Counted from the first letter of the stretch, positions 50,685 to 60,476 are shown. The stretch is DNA of 64,000 nt from CBDEGR01 sp965237895 (GCA_965237895.1 CBDEGR010000002.1:2046001-2110000); one strand, 5' to 3'. The notes: generated from the letters alone by a model not told the origin. A program made the numbers and translations.

Positions 50685-51098
50685 CTAATCGACCATCCGT
50701 TCGAGCTCCTCCAAGTCCCTCTGTTCGTCGCAAATCAGGTCCTCGACGGTCTCGTAGAGCAGCATATCTTCATCTTTCGGGATCAGCTTCATCAACTGCT
50801 TATAGAGCTTGATGGCGTCCTTCTCCTCGTCGATGTTGATATCAAGCATCTTCTTCAGCTTGTTGCCGACTTCGATCTCGCCGACGTTGGTGGTGGGTTT
50901 TTCGCCCAATGCCACCAGCCGGTCCCGAAGTTCATTCGCGTGGCGAAGTTCCTCGGCGGCGAAGGCCTTCAACTTATCGCCGATCGGCCCCGCGTAGGGA
51001 CCTGCCAACACCGCCGCCTGTGTGGAATAACGGATGACGGTGGCATGCTCCAGCGCCAGCGCCTGATTTAATAACTTCACCACTTTCGACTTGTCCAT
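50685..51098 (-). CDS. Ferritin-like (bacterioferritin/Dps-type) protein
   Basis: A 137-residue four-helix protein. Diiron-type ligands can be drawn as Glu17/His18 region in ALEHATVIRY, EELRHANEL around residue 50, EEKDAIKLYKQL around 95 and EDLICDEQRDLEEL near the end. The length is below the 155-160 of bacterioferritin and closer to ferritin-like rubrerythrin relatives. It may handle iron storage or peroxide; it is not adjacent to the FTR1 operon. Confidence 0.86.
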   Translation of the reverse strand: MDKSKVVKLLNQALALEHATVIRYSTQAAVLAGPYAGPIGDKLKAFAAEELRHANELRDRLVALGEKPTTNVGEIEVGNKLKKMLDINIDEEKDAIKLYKQLMKLIPKDEDMLLYETVEDLICDEQRDLEELERMVD

Positions 51099-51152
51099 GC
51101 TGCGTCCCTCCTATTTCCCAATGGGTCATAATTATTTTAAAACAACGCCTCT

Positions 51153-52067
51153 TCAGACCACGCCGTAGTCGGCCGCGGCCGCCTGTTCGCGGGCGTGATA
51201 GGAGCTGCGCACCAGCGGGCCCGCCTCGACGTGCCGCAACCCCAGCAAACACCCCTCTTGCGCGAGCGCTTGAAATTCCTCCGGCGTGTAGAACCTTACC
51301 ACGGGAAGATGCTCGCGCGTCGGTTGCAGATATTGCCCGATCGTTACGATATCGCAACCCGCCCGCTGCAGGTCGCCCAGAACAGCAGATAACTCTCCGC
51401 GCGTCTCCCCCAAACCGACCATCAGGCCGGACTTGGTGGGGATGCCAGGCGCCAGTTCCCTGGCCCCCCTGAGCAGACGAAGCGACTGCTCATACCGCGC
51501 ACTGGGACGAACCTTGTCGTACAAGCGCGGGACCGTCTCAATATTGTGATTCAAGACGTCGGGCCGAGCCGCCATCACAGTTTCCAGCGCCTCGTCCGAC
51601 CCGCGGAAGTCGGGAATCAGAACTTCGACGCGGCAGCCGGGATTGATTTTCCTTACCTGGTGAATCGTTTCGGCAAAGAGACCCGCGCCGCCGTCGGCTT
51701 GGTCATCCCGGTTGACGGAGGTGATGACCGCGTACTTGACGCCCATGGCTTGTACCGCCCGGGCCACACGGAGAGGCTCTCCAGCATCCAGCCCCGCAGG
51801 CTTTCCGCTGGTAACGGCGCAAAAGCCGCACCGCCGAGTGCAGATATCGCCCAGAATCATGAAGGTTGCCGTCCGCTGCTCCCAGCACTCGGCGATGTTC
51901 GGGCAGCGGGCGCTCTCGCAGACCGTATGCAGGTTGAGCCGGCGCAGGGTTCGCTTCAGGTCGTGGTAGTTATCGCCGCCCGGCAGGCGCACCTTCAGCC
52001 ACGGCGGTCGTCGCCCTGGAGTTGGGGTCCCGGTAGAAGTCCCAATCTGTATTAGGGATGGGCTCAT
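51153..52067 (-). CDS. lipA: Lipoyl synthase
   Basis: Radical-SAM enzyme that inserts two sulfurs into octanoyl chains. The ~304-residue protein has the auxiliary-cluster motif CESARCPNIAECW and the radical-SAM CTRRCGFCAV near residue 80, then VTSVNRDDQADGG, DVLNHNIETVPRLY, SGLMVGLGET and GQYLQPT. The ATG at 52067, with AGGTGA eight bases before it, is preferred to the in-frame GTG at 52079. It lies between the ferritin-like gene and polX. Confidence 0.96.
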   Translation of the reverse strand: MSPSLIQIGTSTGTPTPGRRPPWLKVRLPGGDNYHDLKRTLRRLNLHTVCESARCPNIAECWEQRTATFMILGDICTRRCGFCAVTSGKPAGLDAGEPLRVARAVQAMGVKYAVITSVNRDDQADGGAGLFAETIHQVRKINPGCRVEVLIPDFRGSDEALETVMAARPDVLNHNIETVPRLYDKVRPSARYEQSLRLLRGARELAPGIPTKSGLMVGLGETRGELSAVLGDLQRAGCDIVTIGQYLQPTREHLPVVRFYTPEEFQALAQEGCLLGLRHVEAGPLVRSSYHAREQAAAADYGVV

Positions 52068-52225
52068 AAAATCGCTCACCTGAAGAGGACATTCTACCGG
52101 CAGGCGGCAAGGGGGTCAATTGCAGTGTGATCCCCTTCCTGATCCTCTCCGCTCCGACCCGCGCTTTTCGGGCCTGCTCCGCCGCATGAATTTTCCGAAG
52201 TAAAGTCGAATCCCGGCGGTAAGTT

Positions 52226-53953
52226 TTATTCTACCCGAAGCGAGCGGAGGAGCTTGTCCGGTGGAAACGTGTTGATAACATCCTTCTTCTCCAGCCAGCC
52301 GCGGCGGGCGGTGACGACGCCGTAGCGCATAAAGGGGAATTGTGCCGGGGAGTGGGCGTCGGTGGAGATGACGAACTTCAGGCCTTTCTCTTTGGCGAGG
52401 CGAACGTGCCGGTCGCAGAGGTCAAGCCGCTCCGGGCTGGCGTTGATCTCCACCACCACGCCCTTCTTCTTGGCCTTCTCGAAGACAAGGTCCATGTCAA
52501 ATTGATAGGGGTCGCGGCGCAGCAGTTGGCGGCCGGTGGGATGTCCCAGAATCTTTACATAGGGATTTTCCAGCGCCTTCAGGATGCGCGCCGTCATTTC
52601 GCCCGAGGGCATATTCATGCGCGAGTGGATGGTGGCCACCACCACGTCCAGTTGCCGGAGGATGTCATCGGGCATGTCCATCGACCCGTCACCCATAATA
52701 TCGACCTCCATCCCGGCCCAAATCTCAATCTCCGGCACCTTCTTCCTGGCCGCACGGACCTCCTTCAAGTACTCAAGCGCCCGCTTCTCGTCGAGGCCGT
52801 TGGCGATGGTGACCGACTTCGAGTGGTCCGTAACGGCGATGTAGCGGTAGCCCCGCTGTAACGCCGCCCAGGCCATCTCCGCCACGGTGGCTTTGCCGTC
52901 GCTGGCACGCGTGTGCATCTGAAGATCGCCCTTGATGTCCTTCACCTCTAAAAGCCGAGGTAGACTGCCTTCTTCTGCGGCTTCGATCTCCCCCTGGCAC
53001 TCGCGCAATTCGGGCGGAATCCACGGCAGGCCCAGCTTCTTGTAGACCTCTTCTTCGGTCCGCCCGGCAATTCGCCGCTCACCCTTGAAGAGGCCGTATT
53101 CGTTCAGCCTCAGCCCCCGGCGCTTGGCGCGGTAGCGGAGCAGGACGTTATGTTCCTTGGACCCGGTAAAGTATTGCAGCGCCGCGCCGTAGGACTTCGG
53201 CTCCAGCAGCCGCACGTCCACCTGGAGGCCGCTCTTCAGCCGCACGCTGACCTTGTCCTCGCCCTTGGCCAGGACCTCGGTGATCTCCGGGAAGCTAGTG
53301 AAGTGCTCGGCAATGCTGGCATGAGATTTGCCGATCACCAGCAGGTCCAGGTCGCCGACCGTCTCCTTGCCACGGCGGAGCGAGCCGGCGGGCGTGACGG
53401 TATCGACTTCCTTCAACTCTTGCAAAAAGGCCGTCAGCACCTCGGCCGTCCGGTCCGCCTGGGCCAATAATAATCGCCCCACGGCTCGCTCGAAGGTATC
53501 GACCGCCTTGAGAATGTTCTCCTCCGACTTCTTACTCATGCCGGGCAGGCCGCGAAGCTTCTCGGCTTGGGCTGCAGCTTGAAGCTCTGCGACGCTCTTG
53601 ATTCCCATCTGCTGGTAGAAGAGCCGTACCTTCTGCGGCCCTACGCCCTGGAGTTGAAGCATGTCGAGCAAGGTGGGGGGAACCTTGTTGAGCTGCTCTT
53701 GGTGGTATTCGCACTTGCCCGTATCGGCCAGTTCCTTGATTTTGGACGCCAAATCGGCGCCCACGCCGGGTATGGCCGTGAGTTTGCGCTCCGGATCGCG
53801 GGCGAGATCAGCGGCGCGTTCCGGGAAACTTTCCAGCGACCGCGCCGCGCGCTCATAGGCCGCCGCCTTGAAAGTCCACTTCGGGTCGTCCTGGAGGATC
53901 TTCATCAGGCTGGCAATCTGCTCAAACACGGCTGCGATATCGCGGTTTTCCAT
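52226..53953 (-). CDS. polX: DNA polymerase X with PHP domain
   Basis: Base-excision-repair type polymerase with a 3' exonuclease/endonuclease-like PHP domain. The 575-residue protein has N-terminal helix-hairpin-helix repeats (TAIPGVGADLASKI; LQGVGPQKVRLFYQQ; RGLPGMSKKSEENI), the polymerase-X palm (GSLRRGKETVGDLDLLV with the catalytic Asp pair, VDVRLLEPKSYGAAL) and a C-terminal PHP domain with metal ligands (GDLQMHTRASDG, HTHS-like VTDHSKSV, EVDIMGDG, VEINASPERLDL, STDAHSP). Length and order are standard. Confidence 0.95.
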   Translation of the reverse strand: MENRDIAAVFEQIASLMKILQDDPKWTFKAAAYERAARSLESFPERAADLARDPERKLTAIPGVGADLASKIKELADTGKCEYHQEQLNKVPPTLLDMLQLQGVGPQKVRLFYQQMGIKSVAELQAAAQAEKLRGLPGMSKKSEENILKAVDTFERAVGRLLLAQADRTAEVLTAFLQELKEVDTVTPAGSLRRGKETVGDLDLLVIGKSHASIAEHFTSFPEITEVLAKGEDKVSVRLKSGLQVDVRLLEPKSYGAALQYFTGSKEHNVLLRYRAKRRGLRLNEYGLFKGERRIAGRTEEEVYKKLGLPWIPPELRECQGEIEAAEEGSLPRLLEVKDIKGDLQMHTRASDGKATVAEMAWAALQRGYRYIAVTDHSKSVTIANGLDEKRALEYLKEVRAARKKVPEIEIWAGMEVDIMGDGSMDMPDDILRQLDVVVATIHSRMNMPSGEMTARILKALENPYVKILGHPTGRQLLRRDPYQFDMDLVFEKAKKKGVVVEINASPERLDLCDRHVRLAKEKGLKFVISTDAHSPAQFPFMRYGVVTARRGWLEKKDVINTFPPDKLLRSLRVE

Positions 53954-54233
53954 GCGATCTCCGTAGGGGGAGGACGAACTCCAAACTGGTTGCTTGAAAC
54001 CGGGCTTCCTTCCGGCCCATAGAATACAGGATTTCGATCGGGTGGAGAAGGATGGCGTGGAATGGGGGGTCGGCCCAACTCTCCGCTCCTCTTTTTTACA
54101 CCGTCAAGCGGATGTAACGAGACCTCCGCCGTAGGGCAGAGACTTCCCTCCGCCTCAAACCCTTCAGCAGGAATCAAGGCAAGCGGTTTATCCCCCGCCC
54201 CTTAACAGATAAGGTAAGCTCTGAAATTGGTTT

Positions 54234-54548
54234 TTATTGGGATTCTGCTTCTGCCGTTGCCGAATCGGTCGCTGCTGAATCGACATCCGCCGAGTCGCCG
54301 GAAACCGAATCGGCATCCGCCGAGACCCTCGCGACCGAATCACCCGCCCTTGTTACTTTGTCCGCTTGCGGACCCTTCTGCCCCTGGACGACCTCAAACT
54401 CCACAACGTCGCCTTCATGGAGGGTTTTGAACCCATCTCCCTCTATGGCTGAGTAGTGAACGAAAACGTCCGGCCCCTCTTCCTGGCCGACGAAGCCGTA
54501 ACCTTTCCTGTTGTTAAACCATTTTACTTTTCCCTGAATTCTATCCAC
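54234..54548 (-). CDS. Cold-shock domain protein with a repeat-derived C-terminal tail
   Basis: The first 68 residues are a CspA-type cold-shock domain: GKVKWFNNRKGYGFV (RNP1), DVFVHYSAIEG (RNP2) and VEFEVVQGQKGPQADKV. The last ~36 residues (AGDSVARVSADADSVSGDSA and on to the stop) are not cold-shock like. At DNA level they match the rpsA repeat in the opposite orientation (85 of 89 bases by eye), so the tail is the antisense translation of that repeat. It could bind mRNA as other CSPs do; the tail's effect is unknown. Confidence 0.92.
   Translation of the reverse strand: MDRIQGKVKWFNNRKGYGFVGQEEGPDVFVHYSAIEGDGFKTLHEGDVVEFEVVQGQKGPQADKVTRAGDSVARVSADADSVSGDSADVDSAATDSATAEAESQ
54254..54347. 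repeat. Inverted copy of the rpsA 75-bp repeat
   Basis: The minus strand here carries GTGATTCGGTCGCGAGGG and the following bases, the plus-strand sequence of the rpsA repeat, with about four mismatches over 89 bases to the copy at 43091. It sits in the 3' part of the cold-shock gene and is read in frame. Confidence 0.85.
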
Positions 54549-55000
54549 GAGAACCCTCCTCTGTACCTTCCTGCAAATGGCTTCGCAGCTTCGGGTCGGA
54601 CGGAAATAATCGAAAGTCCTCCCCAGCTATTCAGGACCCCTTTCGTACATTTTTTGTCGAAGTAGTCCTACCCGCCTCGTGAGGAATATTTTACAAGGCC
54701 AGGGGCGGGTGTCAATACCATATTGAACTTTATAGATTCCGGGAGTTCGAGCCCGTCGAGGGAGGGAGAGGCCCCTTCCGACCGGCCGGGAGTGAAACCA
54801 AGGCCTAAGCCGTACCCATTCTATTGCCGGAAGAGATTCCTAGAACTTCACGCCCCTCATCAGGCCTTCCCCTTTGACCGGCCCCATAAGGTGCTTGCGT
54901 ATAATTCCCTGAATTTAAATGCTTTAGTTCGTGTTCCTGCAAACCAAGGGGCAGGCTTACTCATTCAGAGGGGGGAATTCCAGGGAACCGCGGCCGCGGG
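54549..55000. other. 452-base gap between rmuC and the cold-shock gene
   Basis: No gene is recognised. A TATAAT on the plus strand near 54900 with a TTGACC upstream at an unusually long spacing was noted but has no downstream gene. The part next to the cold-shock gene may hold its 5' untranslated region. Confidence 0.35.
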
Positions 55001-56140
55001 CTAGTCCAACTCCTTCTTTTCGAGAGCAGTCAGCACGATCTGCTCCCCACTCGATTCAGACAGAGAGCTCAGTTGGGCAAGCTGCTGGGCGAAATCCTTC
55101 ATGCGCCGCCGGGCATCTTCGTAGTTGTTGCGGGCGTATTGGAGTTGTGAACCGACCTTATCAAAGCTCTCCTCCATCTTCCCCAGCTCCGTTTGGAGCT
55201 GACCCAACCCGGCCAGGATTTTCCGCGCTCTCTCTTCCACCTGCAAACCGCGCAGACCCATAAGAATCACTTGTAGGTAGGCATAAAGAGTGTTCGGCGA
55301 GATGGGGATTACCTTCCGGGAGGTGGCATACTCCATCAAACTGTCTTCCTCCTTGCGTCCCTCGTCACGGATCATCAGCTCGTAGTAGACGTTTTCCGCC
55401 GGTATGTACATCAGAGCAAAGTCGTAGAAATTCTCTTTCGGGCGGATATACTTGCGCGCAATGTCGTCCACGTGCTTTTTGATATCGGTCCGGAACCGCC
55501 GCCGGGCCTGCCGGACCTCCATCTCCGCCCCGCCCGTCTCGGAAGCCTTGCGGAAGCTCTCCAGCGGAAATTTTGAGTCGATCGGAATGCGCCCCGGCCC
55601 CACGTAGAGCACTGCATCGACGCGCTCGCCGCTTTCAAACGTAAACTGCATATCGAAGAAATTCCGGGGAAAGAGCTGCGCCAGCAACTCCTCCAACAAA
55701 AACTCGCCCAACCCGCCCCGGAACTGCGGGGCCTGAAGCAGGTCCTGCAAGGAGGCAATGTCCTTCCCTACGTCGAAAATTCGCCGGCTCGCCTCCTCCA
55801 GCTTTCCCAACTGCTCGCGGACGCCCCCGACGGCAGCGAGGGCTTGGTTGATCCCTTGCCCCATCTGCTGTCCGCTGCGCTGCGCCACTTCCACGTTTTC
55901 GGCCAGCCGTTTCGCCACGGTTTCCTGCAACTGATGTATCTGCACGTTTACATCCGTACCGACGGCGCGCAGTGATTCGGTGACTTGCCCTCGCAAGCCT
56001 TCCACCTGCTGCTGCAATAGCTGAAAGGAGTTTTCCTCTTCACTTGATCCGCGACCCCTCCACTGCCGTCCGAAAAGAAAGAACGCGGCCAACAAGACGA
56101 CGGCCAGCAGAACGCCCAGTGTGATTTCAAGTCCCGTCAT
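55001..56140 (-). CDS. rmuC: DNA recombination protein RmuC
   Basis: Restrains DNA inversions and large rearrangements; has a restriction-endonuclease-like fold. The 379-residue protein has a membrane helix (LGVLLAVVLLAAFFLFG), a coiled coil (VEGLRGQVTESLRAV through NVEVAQRSGQ), and the RmuC domain with GGLGEFLLEELLAQLFPRNFFDMQFTF, VLYVGPGRIPIDSKFPLESF, YIRPKENFYDFALMYIPAENVYYELM and SPNTLYAYLQVILMGLRGLQ. Upstream is the UvrD-family helicase. Confidence 0.94.
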   Translation of the reverse strand: MTGLEITLGVLLAVVLLAAFFLFGRQWRGRGSSEEENSFQLLQQQVEGLRGQVTESLRAVGTDVNVQIHQLQETVAKRLAENVEVAQRSGQQMGQGINQALAAVGGVREQLGKLEEASRRIFDVGKDIASLQDLLQAPQFRGGLGEFLLEELLAQLFPRNFFDMQFTFESGERVDAVLYVGPGRIPIDSKFPLESFRKASETGGAEMEVRQARRRFRTDIKKHVDDIARKYIRPKENFYDFALMYIPAENVYYELMIRDEGRKEEDSLMEYATSRKVIPISPNTLYAYLQVILMGLRGLQVEERARKILAGLGQLQTELGKMEESFDKVGSQLQYARNNYEDARRRMKDFAQQLAQLSSLSESSGEQIVLTALEKKELD

Positions 56141-56170
56141 TCTTTCTCTTTCTTTCTATTGAATTCGGCC

Positions 56171-59140
56171 CTAGGGATTCTGTTCCTGCGCCGGGCAGAG
56201 CGCGTGAAAGTCGCAATACTTGCAAATGAAACCGGGCCGAGGTTCGAAATTCCCCCGGCGAATCTCCTCCGCCGTCTCTTGCAGCGTACTCAAGGCAATC
56301 TCCAAGCTTTTCTCGGTCCTTACGGCGGAAACGGCTTCATTGGTAGTGAGATTATAGAACGTCAGCCGCTGGGGATTGAGCTTCATCTCCCGCCTCGCCG
56401 CCAGCGCGTAGAGCGAGAGCTGCAAACTCCGTTCGGCGTCTTTCTGATCACGCGGGCTGCCGGTCTTGTAGTCGAGCAGCTCTACATCGTGCTCATTTCG
56501 GCCCAGCAAATTGATCTGGTCAATCCGCCCTTCCAGAATAATATCTCCTAACTCCAGCTTGAACCGGCGCTCAAGCCCCAGCGGCCTGGTGTCCGCATCC
56601 CGGTGCCGCTCCCAAAAGGCGCGAAGCTGCTTGTGCCCGGCCTTCTTATAGGCCTCCTCCTGGTATGCGTCCTGGAAGCCGGCCTTCCGCCATCCGCTTT
56701 CATAGGTCTGGCGCAACCAATCCCACGAGGGCGACTCATCCTCTCTCATCTCTCCCCTTTTTTCAAAGTACTTCCGGATCGAGCTATGCATCACCGTACC
56801 GAACGTAAGCGCCGGATGCGGCCCGGTGGGCACTTTCAGATAATGTCCCATCTTGAACTTCAGCGGGCAGGCCTTGTAGGTCTCAACCGCCGAGGCGCTC
56901 AGTAATAATTTTTCCGGCAGCGGCTTGGGCGGGTCCGCGCGCACCCAACCGGCAAGGTCCGGGTAGAAGTAGGGAGAATTGCGCCTCGCTTCGATTAACC
57001 TCCCCGTCAGCCATCCCTCTGGGTCCGTTCCCCCCAGCGCCGGCGCAGCGCTTGGCTCCCCGTTTCCTCCCACGCCTCGAACCGCGCCGGGTTCGACGGG
57101 CGCCACTTCGATCCGTTCCAAGTCTTTTCCCGCCAGCAAGCCGTTCGATGTGAGGTTTTCAATAAAAACGGACGGTTTCTTTCCCCGTTTGATTGTGCTG
57201 CAGACGTAAAGTTGCCGCTGCGCCCGCGTCAGGCCCACATAGAAGAGCCGCGTCTCTTCCTGCAGGTGGAAATCCCCCGGAGGCAGAGCGCCCCGGATCA
57301 GTTCGTCGGGAAATTCGATGCGTGACTTCTGCGCTCGATGCGGAAACCTTCCCCGCGCCACGCCCAGCAGGAAGACGACGGGAAATTCCAACCCTTTCGC
57401 CCCATGCACACTCATCAACTGCAACACGTGCGAGGGGTCCGCCGAGGCAGGCGCTTCAATCGTCCCTCCCGCCTGGCGGAAGTAATCCAGATATTCGAGG
57501 AATTCCCCCAGCCGCCGCGTCTCGCTCTTCTCTTCCCATGCGGCAAGGAATTCCATGAACGCTGTCAAGTAACGATGGTCCGGGTAATCGGGAAGCAGCC
57601 GCACCTCCAGCCGGTCGAGCAGCGCCTCGACCAGCGCGGTGACGGGCAGCCGCCGCGCGCGCTCCGAAAACTGCTTCAGAAGAGCTTTCAGGTCGGCCCA
57701 TCCGGTCCGGTCCAGGTCCGTCTTGAGCAGCGTCTTTTCTTCTTCAAGAATTTCCGCATAGAGAGAGCGGCGGTTCTTCATTGCCCGTTTGCGCAAATCC
57801 CAGGCCAGGTCCTCCGGCAAGCGCCAACGTGGAATCATCAGGAGACGGATCAGGCTGATGTTCGAGTGCGGCCGGAGGATAGCCTCCAAGTAGGCCGACA
57901 GGTCACGTAGGATGGTAGCGGAAAGAATCGAAAGCTTGCGAATGGAAAACGGAATTTTACGGCGGCTGAGCTCTTTCACCAACAGGTCACGGTAGCTGTG
58001 CGAGCGGTAGAGGACGGCCATCTCGCCGAGCGGCCTGCCTTGCCGGTGAAGCCGCTCCACTTCGTCGGAAATCCAGAAGGCCTCCGAGTGGAAGTCCGGC
58101 GCCTCAACCAGAAAAACCTTTTCGCCGTCGTCCAGCGTCGCCACCAGCGCCTTCTTGTCCGGGTAGCGTGCCTCGCCGTTTTGTGCAATGGCAGATTCGG
58201 CTACGCGCAGAATCCGCATCGTGGAGCGGTAGTTTTCCACCAGGAAGATCGTCCGGTGGTCCGGATAGAGGTCGCCGAAAAGCTGAAAGCTGCCGTACGA
58301 GGCGCCGCGAAAACGGTAGATCGCCTGGTCGTCGTCGCCGACCACGGTGACATTATTCGGCGGTACAACGATGCGGCTCAGCAGCCTGATCTGCGCCAGA
58401 TTCGTGTCCTGAAATTCGTCCACCAGCAGATAGCGAAATTTTTGTTGGTATTCGGCCAGAAACTCCGGCTCCCGGTCGAAAACGCGCAACACTTCGTTGA
58501 TCAGGCTGCCCAGGCTGACACAGTTCGCCTCCTCCAAAAGCCGGTGACTGATGCGGAACGTGCGGGCGATTTCCCGGCGACGCTCCATCTGTTCGGCCGC
58601 TTTCAGCCGCGCGGCTGAATCCGTCGTCGGGACGGGCGCCAAGTTATTCTCCTGCTCTGCCAGGAACTTTTCGAAATCTTCCGGCTCGATCAGCTCATCC
58701 TGGCAACGGGAGAAAAAATTGCTCAGGTCGTGAAGGAACTCGCCCGGGTCATGCAGCTTTTGGTAAAGTTCAAGCTCCAATTTTTCAATCCGCCGGCGCA
58801 GAAAAATCCACAGGTCGACCTTGTCGAGCAGTTGCCGGTCGAAATACTGCCGCTTAAGAAGTTGATAACAGAAGGAGTGGAAGGTGGAGATGCTGATCTC
58901 CTGTTCCCCATCCGGTTCCACGTCAGGCAGGGCGGCGCGGACCCGATGCTTCATCTCCCGCGCCGCCCGGTCGGTGAAGGTGAGGCCTAGGATCGAATCG
59001 GGCGCGATTCCGCGGCGGATGAGGGAACGGATGCGCTCCGTGATGACGGTGGTCTTCCCGCTGCCCGCACCGGCCACCACCAGGAGCGGTCCTTCCTCGT
59101 GCTCGACGGCAGCAAGCTGGGCGGCATTGAGCTCACGCAT
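56171..59140 (-). CDS. UvrD/Rep-family DNA helicase with C-terminal Cys-cluster nuclease-like domain
   Basis: A 989-residue superfamily 1 helicase: Walker A GAGSGKTTVITERI near residue 28, motif Ia GLTFTDRAAREMKHR, Walker B LLVDEFQDTN, QAIYRFRGA, motif IV/V AVLYRSHSYRDLLV, VHGAKGLEFPVVFLLG and motif VI YVGLTRAQRQLYV. The last ~250 residues have a PD-(D/E)xK-type core (LEGRIDQINLL, VELLDYKTG) and a Cys cluster at the end (CKYCDFHALC), as in AddB/PcrA-linked RecB-type nucleases. Likely a repair helicase-nuclease. It lies upstream of the divergent thiolase. Confidence 0.92.
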   Translation of the reverse strand: MRELNAAQLAAVEHEEGPLLVVAGAGSGKTTVITERIRSLIRRGIAPDSILGLTFTDRAAREMKHRVRAALPDVEPDGEQEISISTFHSFCYQLLKRQYFDRQLLDKVDLWIFLRRRIEKLELELYQKLHDPGEFLHDLSNFFSRCQDELIEPEDFEKFLAEQENNLAPVPTTDSAARLKAAEQMERRREIARTFRISHRLLEEANCVSLGSLINEVLRVFDREPEFLAEYQQKFRYLLVDEFQDTNLAQIRLLSRIVVPPNNVTVVGDDDQAIYRFRGASYGSFQLFGDLYPDHRTIFLVENYRSTMRILRVAESAIAQNGEARYPDKKALVATLDDGEKVFLVEAPDFHSEAFWISDEVERLHRQGRPLGEMAVLYRSHSYRDLLVKELSRRKIPFSIRKLSILSATILRDLSAYLEAILRPHSNISLIRLLMIPRWRLPEDLAWDLRKRAMKNRRSLYAEILEEEKTLLKTDLDRTGWADLKALLKQFSERARRLPVTALVEALLDRLEVRLLPDYPDHRYLTAFMEFLAAWEEKSETRRLGEFLEYLDYFRQAGGTIEAPASADPSHVLQLMSVHGAKGLEFPVVFLLGVARGRFPHRAQKSRIEFPDELIRGALPPGDFHLQEETRLFYVGLTRAQRQLYVCSTIKRGKKPSVFIENLTSNGLLAGKDLERIEVAPVEPGAVRGVGGNGEPSAAPALGGTDPEGWLTGRLIEARRNSPYFYPDLAGWVRADPPKPLPEKLLLSASAVETYKACPLKFKMGHYLKVPTGPHPALTFGTVMHSSIRKYFEKRGEMREDESPSWDWLRQTYESGWRKAGFQDAYQEEAYKKAGHKQLRAFWERHRDADTRPLGLERRFKLELGDIILEGRIDQINLLGRNEHDVELLDYKTGSPRDQKDAERSLQLSLYALAARREMKLNPQRLTFYNLTTNEAVSAVRTEKSLEIALSTLQETAEEIRRGNFEPRPGFICKYCDFHALCPAQEQNP

Positions 59141-59231
59141 GCAACAGGATTATTCCGCCATTCCCCCTCTCCCCGCAAGCAATTTCGTCAACCGGCTTTC
59201 GTTCCTTCGGCATCGGTTACGGAAGGCTTCC

Positions 59232-59261
59232 TTGACTCGCCGGAAAGCTGCTCACTATAAT
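59232..59261 (+). promoter_or_regulatory. Promoter of the thiolase gene
   Basis: TTGACT (59232-59237), an 18-base spacer, perfect TATAAT (59256-59261). Start expected near 59268, 27 bases before the ATG. Confidence 0.65.
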
Positions 59262-59294
59262 CACTCCTGTCGAAACTATTCACGGAACCCGATT

Positions 59295-60476
59295 ATGCTC
59301 GAACCCGTCATTCTCAGCGCGGTCCGCACTCCCATTGGAAAATTCAGCGGCAACTTGGCTCCGCTCTCCGCCGTAGAGCTGGGCGCCGTCGTCGTGGGTG
59401 AAGCCGTCCGGCGAGCGGAGGTGGGGGCGGCGGAAATCGACGAAATCATTATGGGCAATGTGGTCTCCGCCGGTCTGGGCCAAAACCCGGCGCGGCAAGC
59501 GGGCCTGAACGGAGGGCTGAAGCCCGAGGTTGCCGCCTTCACGGTCAATAAAGTTTGCGGGTCGGGCCTGAAGGCCGTAGGACTGGCGGCGCAGGCGGTG
59601 GCGCTGGGCGATTCGGAAATGGTGGTAGCCGGCGGCATGGAGTCGATGACGAACTGCCCCTACCTGCTGCCCGAACTCCGCCAAGGCCGGAGCATGGGCA
59701 ACACCCCGGCGGTCGATTCAATGATCCACGACGGGCTGTGGGACGCTTTTGAAGATTTCCACATGGGCATGACGGCCGAGCTGGTGGCGGAAAAGTACGC
59801 CATCTCCCGTGAGCAACAGGACCGCTACGCGCTCGAAAGCCACCGCCGCGCGGTCGAGGCCGGGCGAAATTGTCACTTTAAGAACGAGCTCGTCGCCGTG
59901 GAAGTGCCACGAAAAAAAGCCGACCCTCTGCTTGTTGAAACCGACGAGAGTCCCCGGGCCGACACCTCTCTCGCTGCGCTGGCGAAGCTGAAACCCATTT
60001 TCAAGAAAGACGGCACCGTCACGGCGGGAAACGCACCGGGAACCAACGACGGGGCGGCGGCGCTGGTGGTGACCTCCAGCCGGAGAGCAGAGCGTACAGG
60101 GAAAAAGCCTCTGGCAAGAATCGTCGGTCAAGCGACAAGCGGCGTTGAGCCGCGCTGGGCCATGATGGCCCCGATTACGGCCGTCGATAAATTGCTGAAA
60201 AAGGTCGGCTGGCGGCGCCAAGAGGTGGACCTGTTCGAATTGAACGAAGCATTTGCCGTGCAGGCCCTTGCCGTGATACAAGAATTAAGGCTCGACTCGG
60301 CCAAGACCAATATCCACGGCGGCGCCGTCGCTCTGGGTCATCCGCTCGGCGCTTCCGGCGCACGAATCCTGGTGACACTACTTCACGCACTGGTACAACG
60401 CAATGTAAGGCGCGGCGTGGCGGCCTTATGCTTAGGCGGCGGCAATGCCGTGGCTTTGGCGGTGGAGAGATTGTAG
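59295..60476 (+). CDS. Acetyl-CoA acetyltransferase (thiolase)
   Basis: Condenses or cleaves acyl-CoA. The 393-residue protein starts MLEPVILSAVRTPIGKFSG and has the active-site Cys in NKVCGSGLKAV near residue 88, GGMESMTNCPYLLP, NEAFAVQALAV with His/Glu motif, GGAVALGHPLGASGAR and the last active-site Cys in ALCLGGGNAVA. Length matches biosynthetic thiolases. The open frame runs upstream to 58884, but that part overlaps the helicase start region and has no thiolase homology, so the ATG at 59295 is used. Confidence 0.94.
   Translation: MLEPVILSAVRTPIGKFSGNLAPLSAVELGAVVVGEAVRRAEVGAAEIDEIIMGNVVSAGLGQNPARQAGLNGGLKPEVAAFTVNKVCGSGLKAVGLAAQAVALGDSEMVVAGGMESMTNCPYLLPELRQGRSMGNTPAVDSMIHDGLWDAFEDFHMGMTAELVAEKYAISREQQDRYALESHRRAVEAGRNCHFKNELVAVEVPRKKADPLLVETDESPRADTSLAALAKLKPIFKKDGTVTAGNAPGTNDGAAALVVTSSRRAERTGKKPLARIVGQATSGVEPRWAMMAPITAVDKLLKKVGWRRQEVDLFELNEAFAVQALAVIQELRLDSAKTNIHGGAVALGHPLGASGARILVTLLHALVQRNVRRGVAALCLGGGNAVALAVERL

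Noticed and set aside
54890..54910. A TATAAT with TTGACC upstream in the rmuC-cold-shock gap
   Set aside because: The spacing is too long (20 bases) and no gene follows on that strand.
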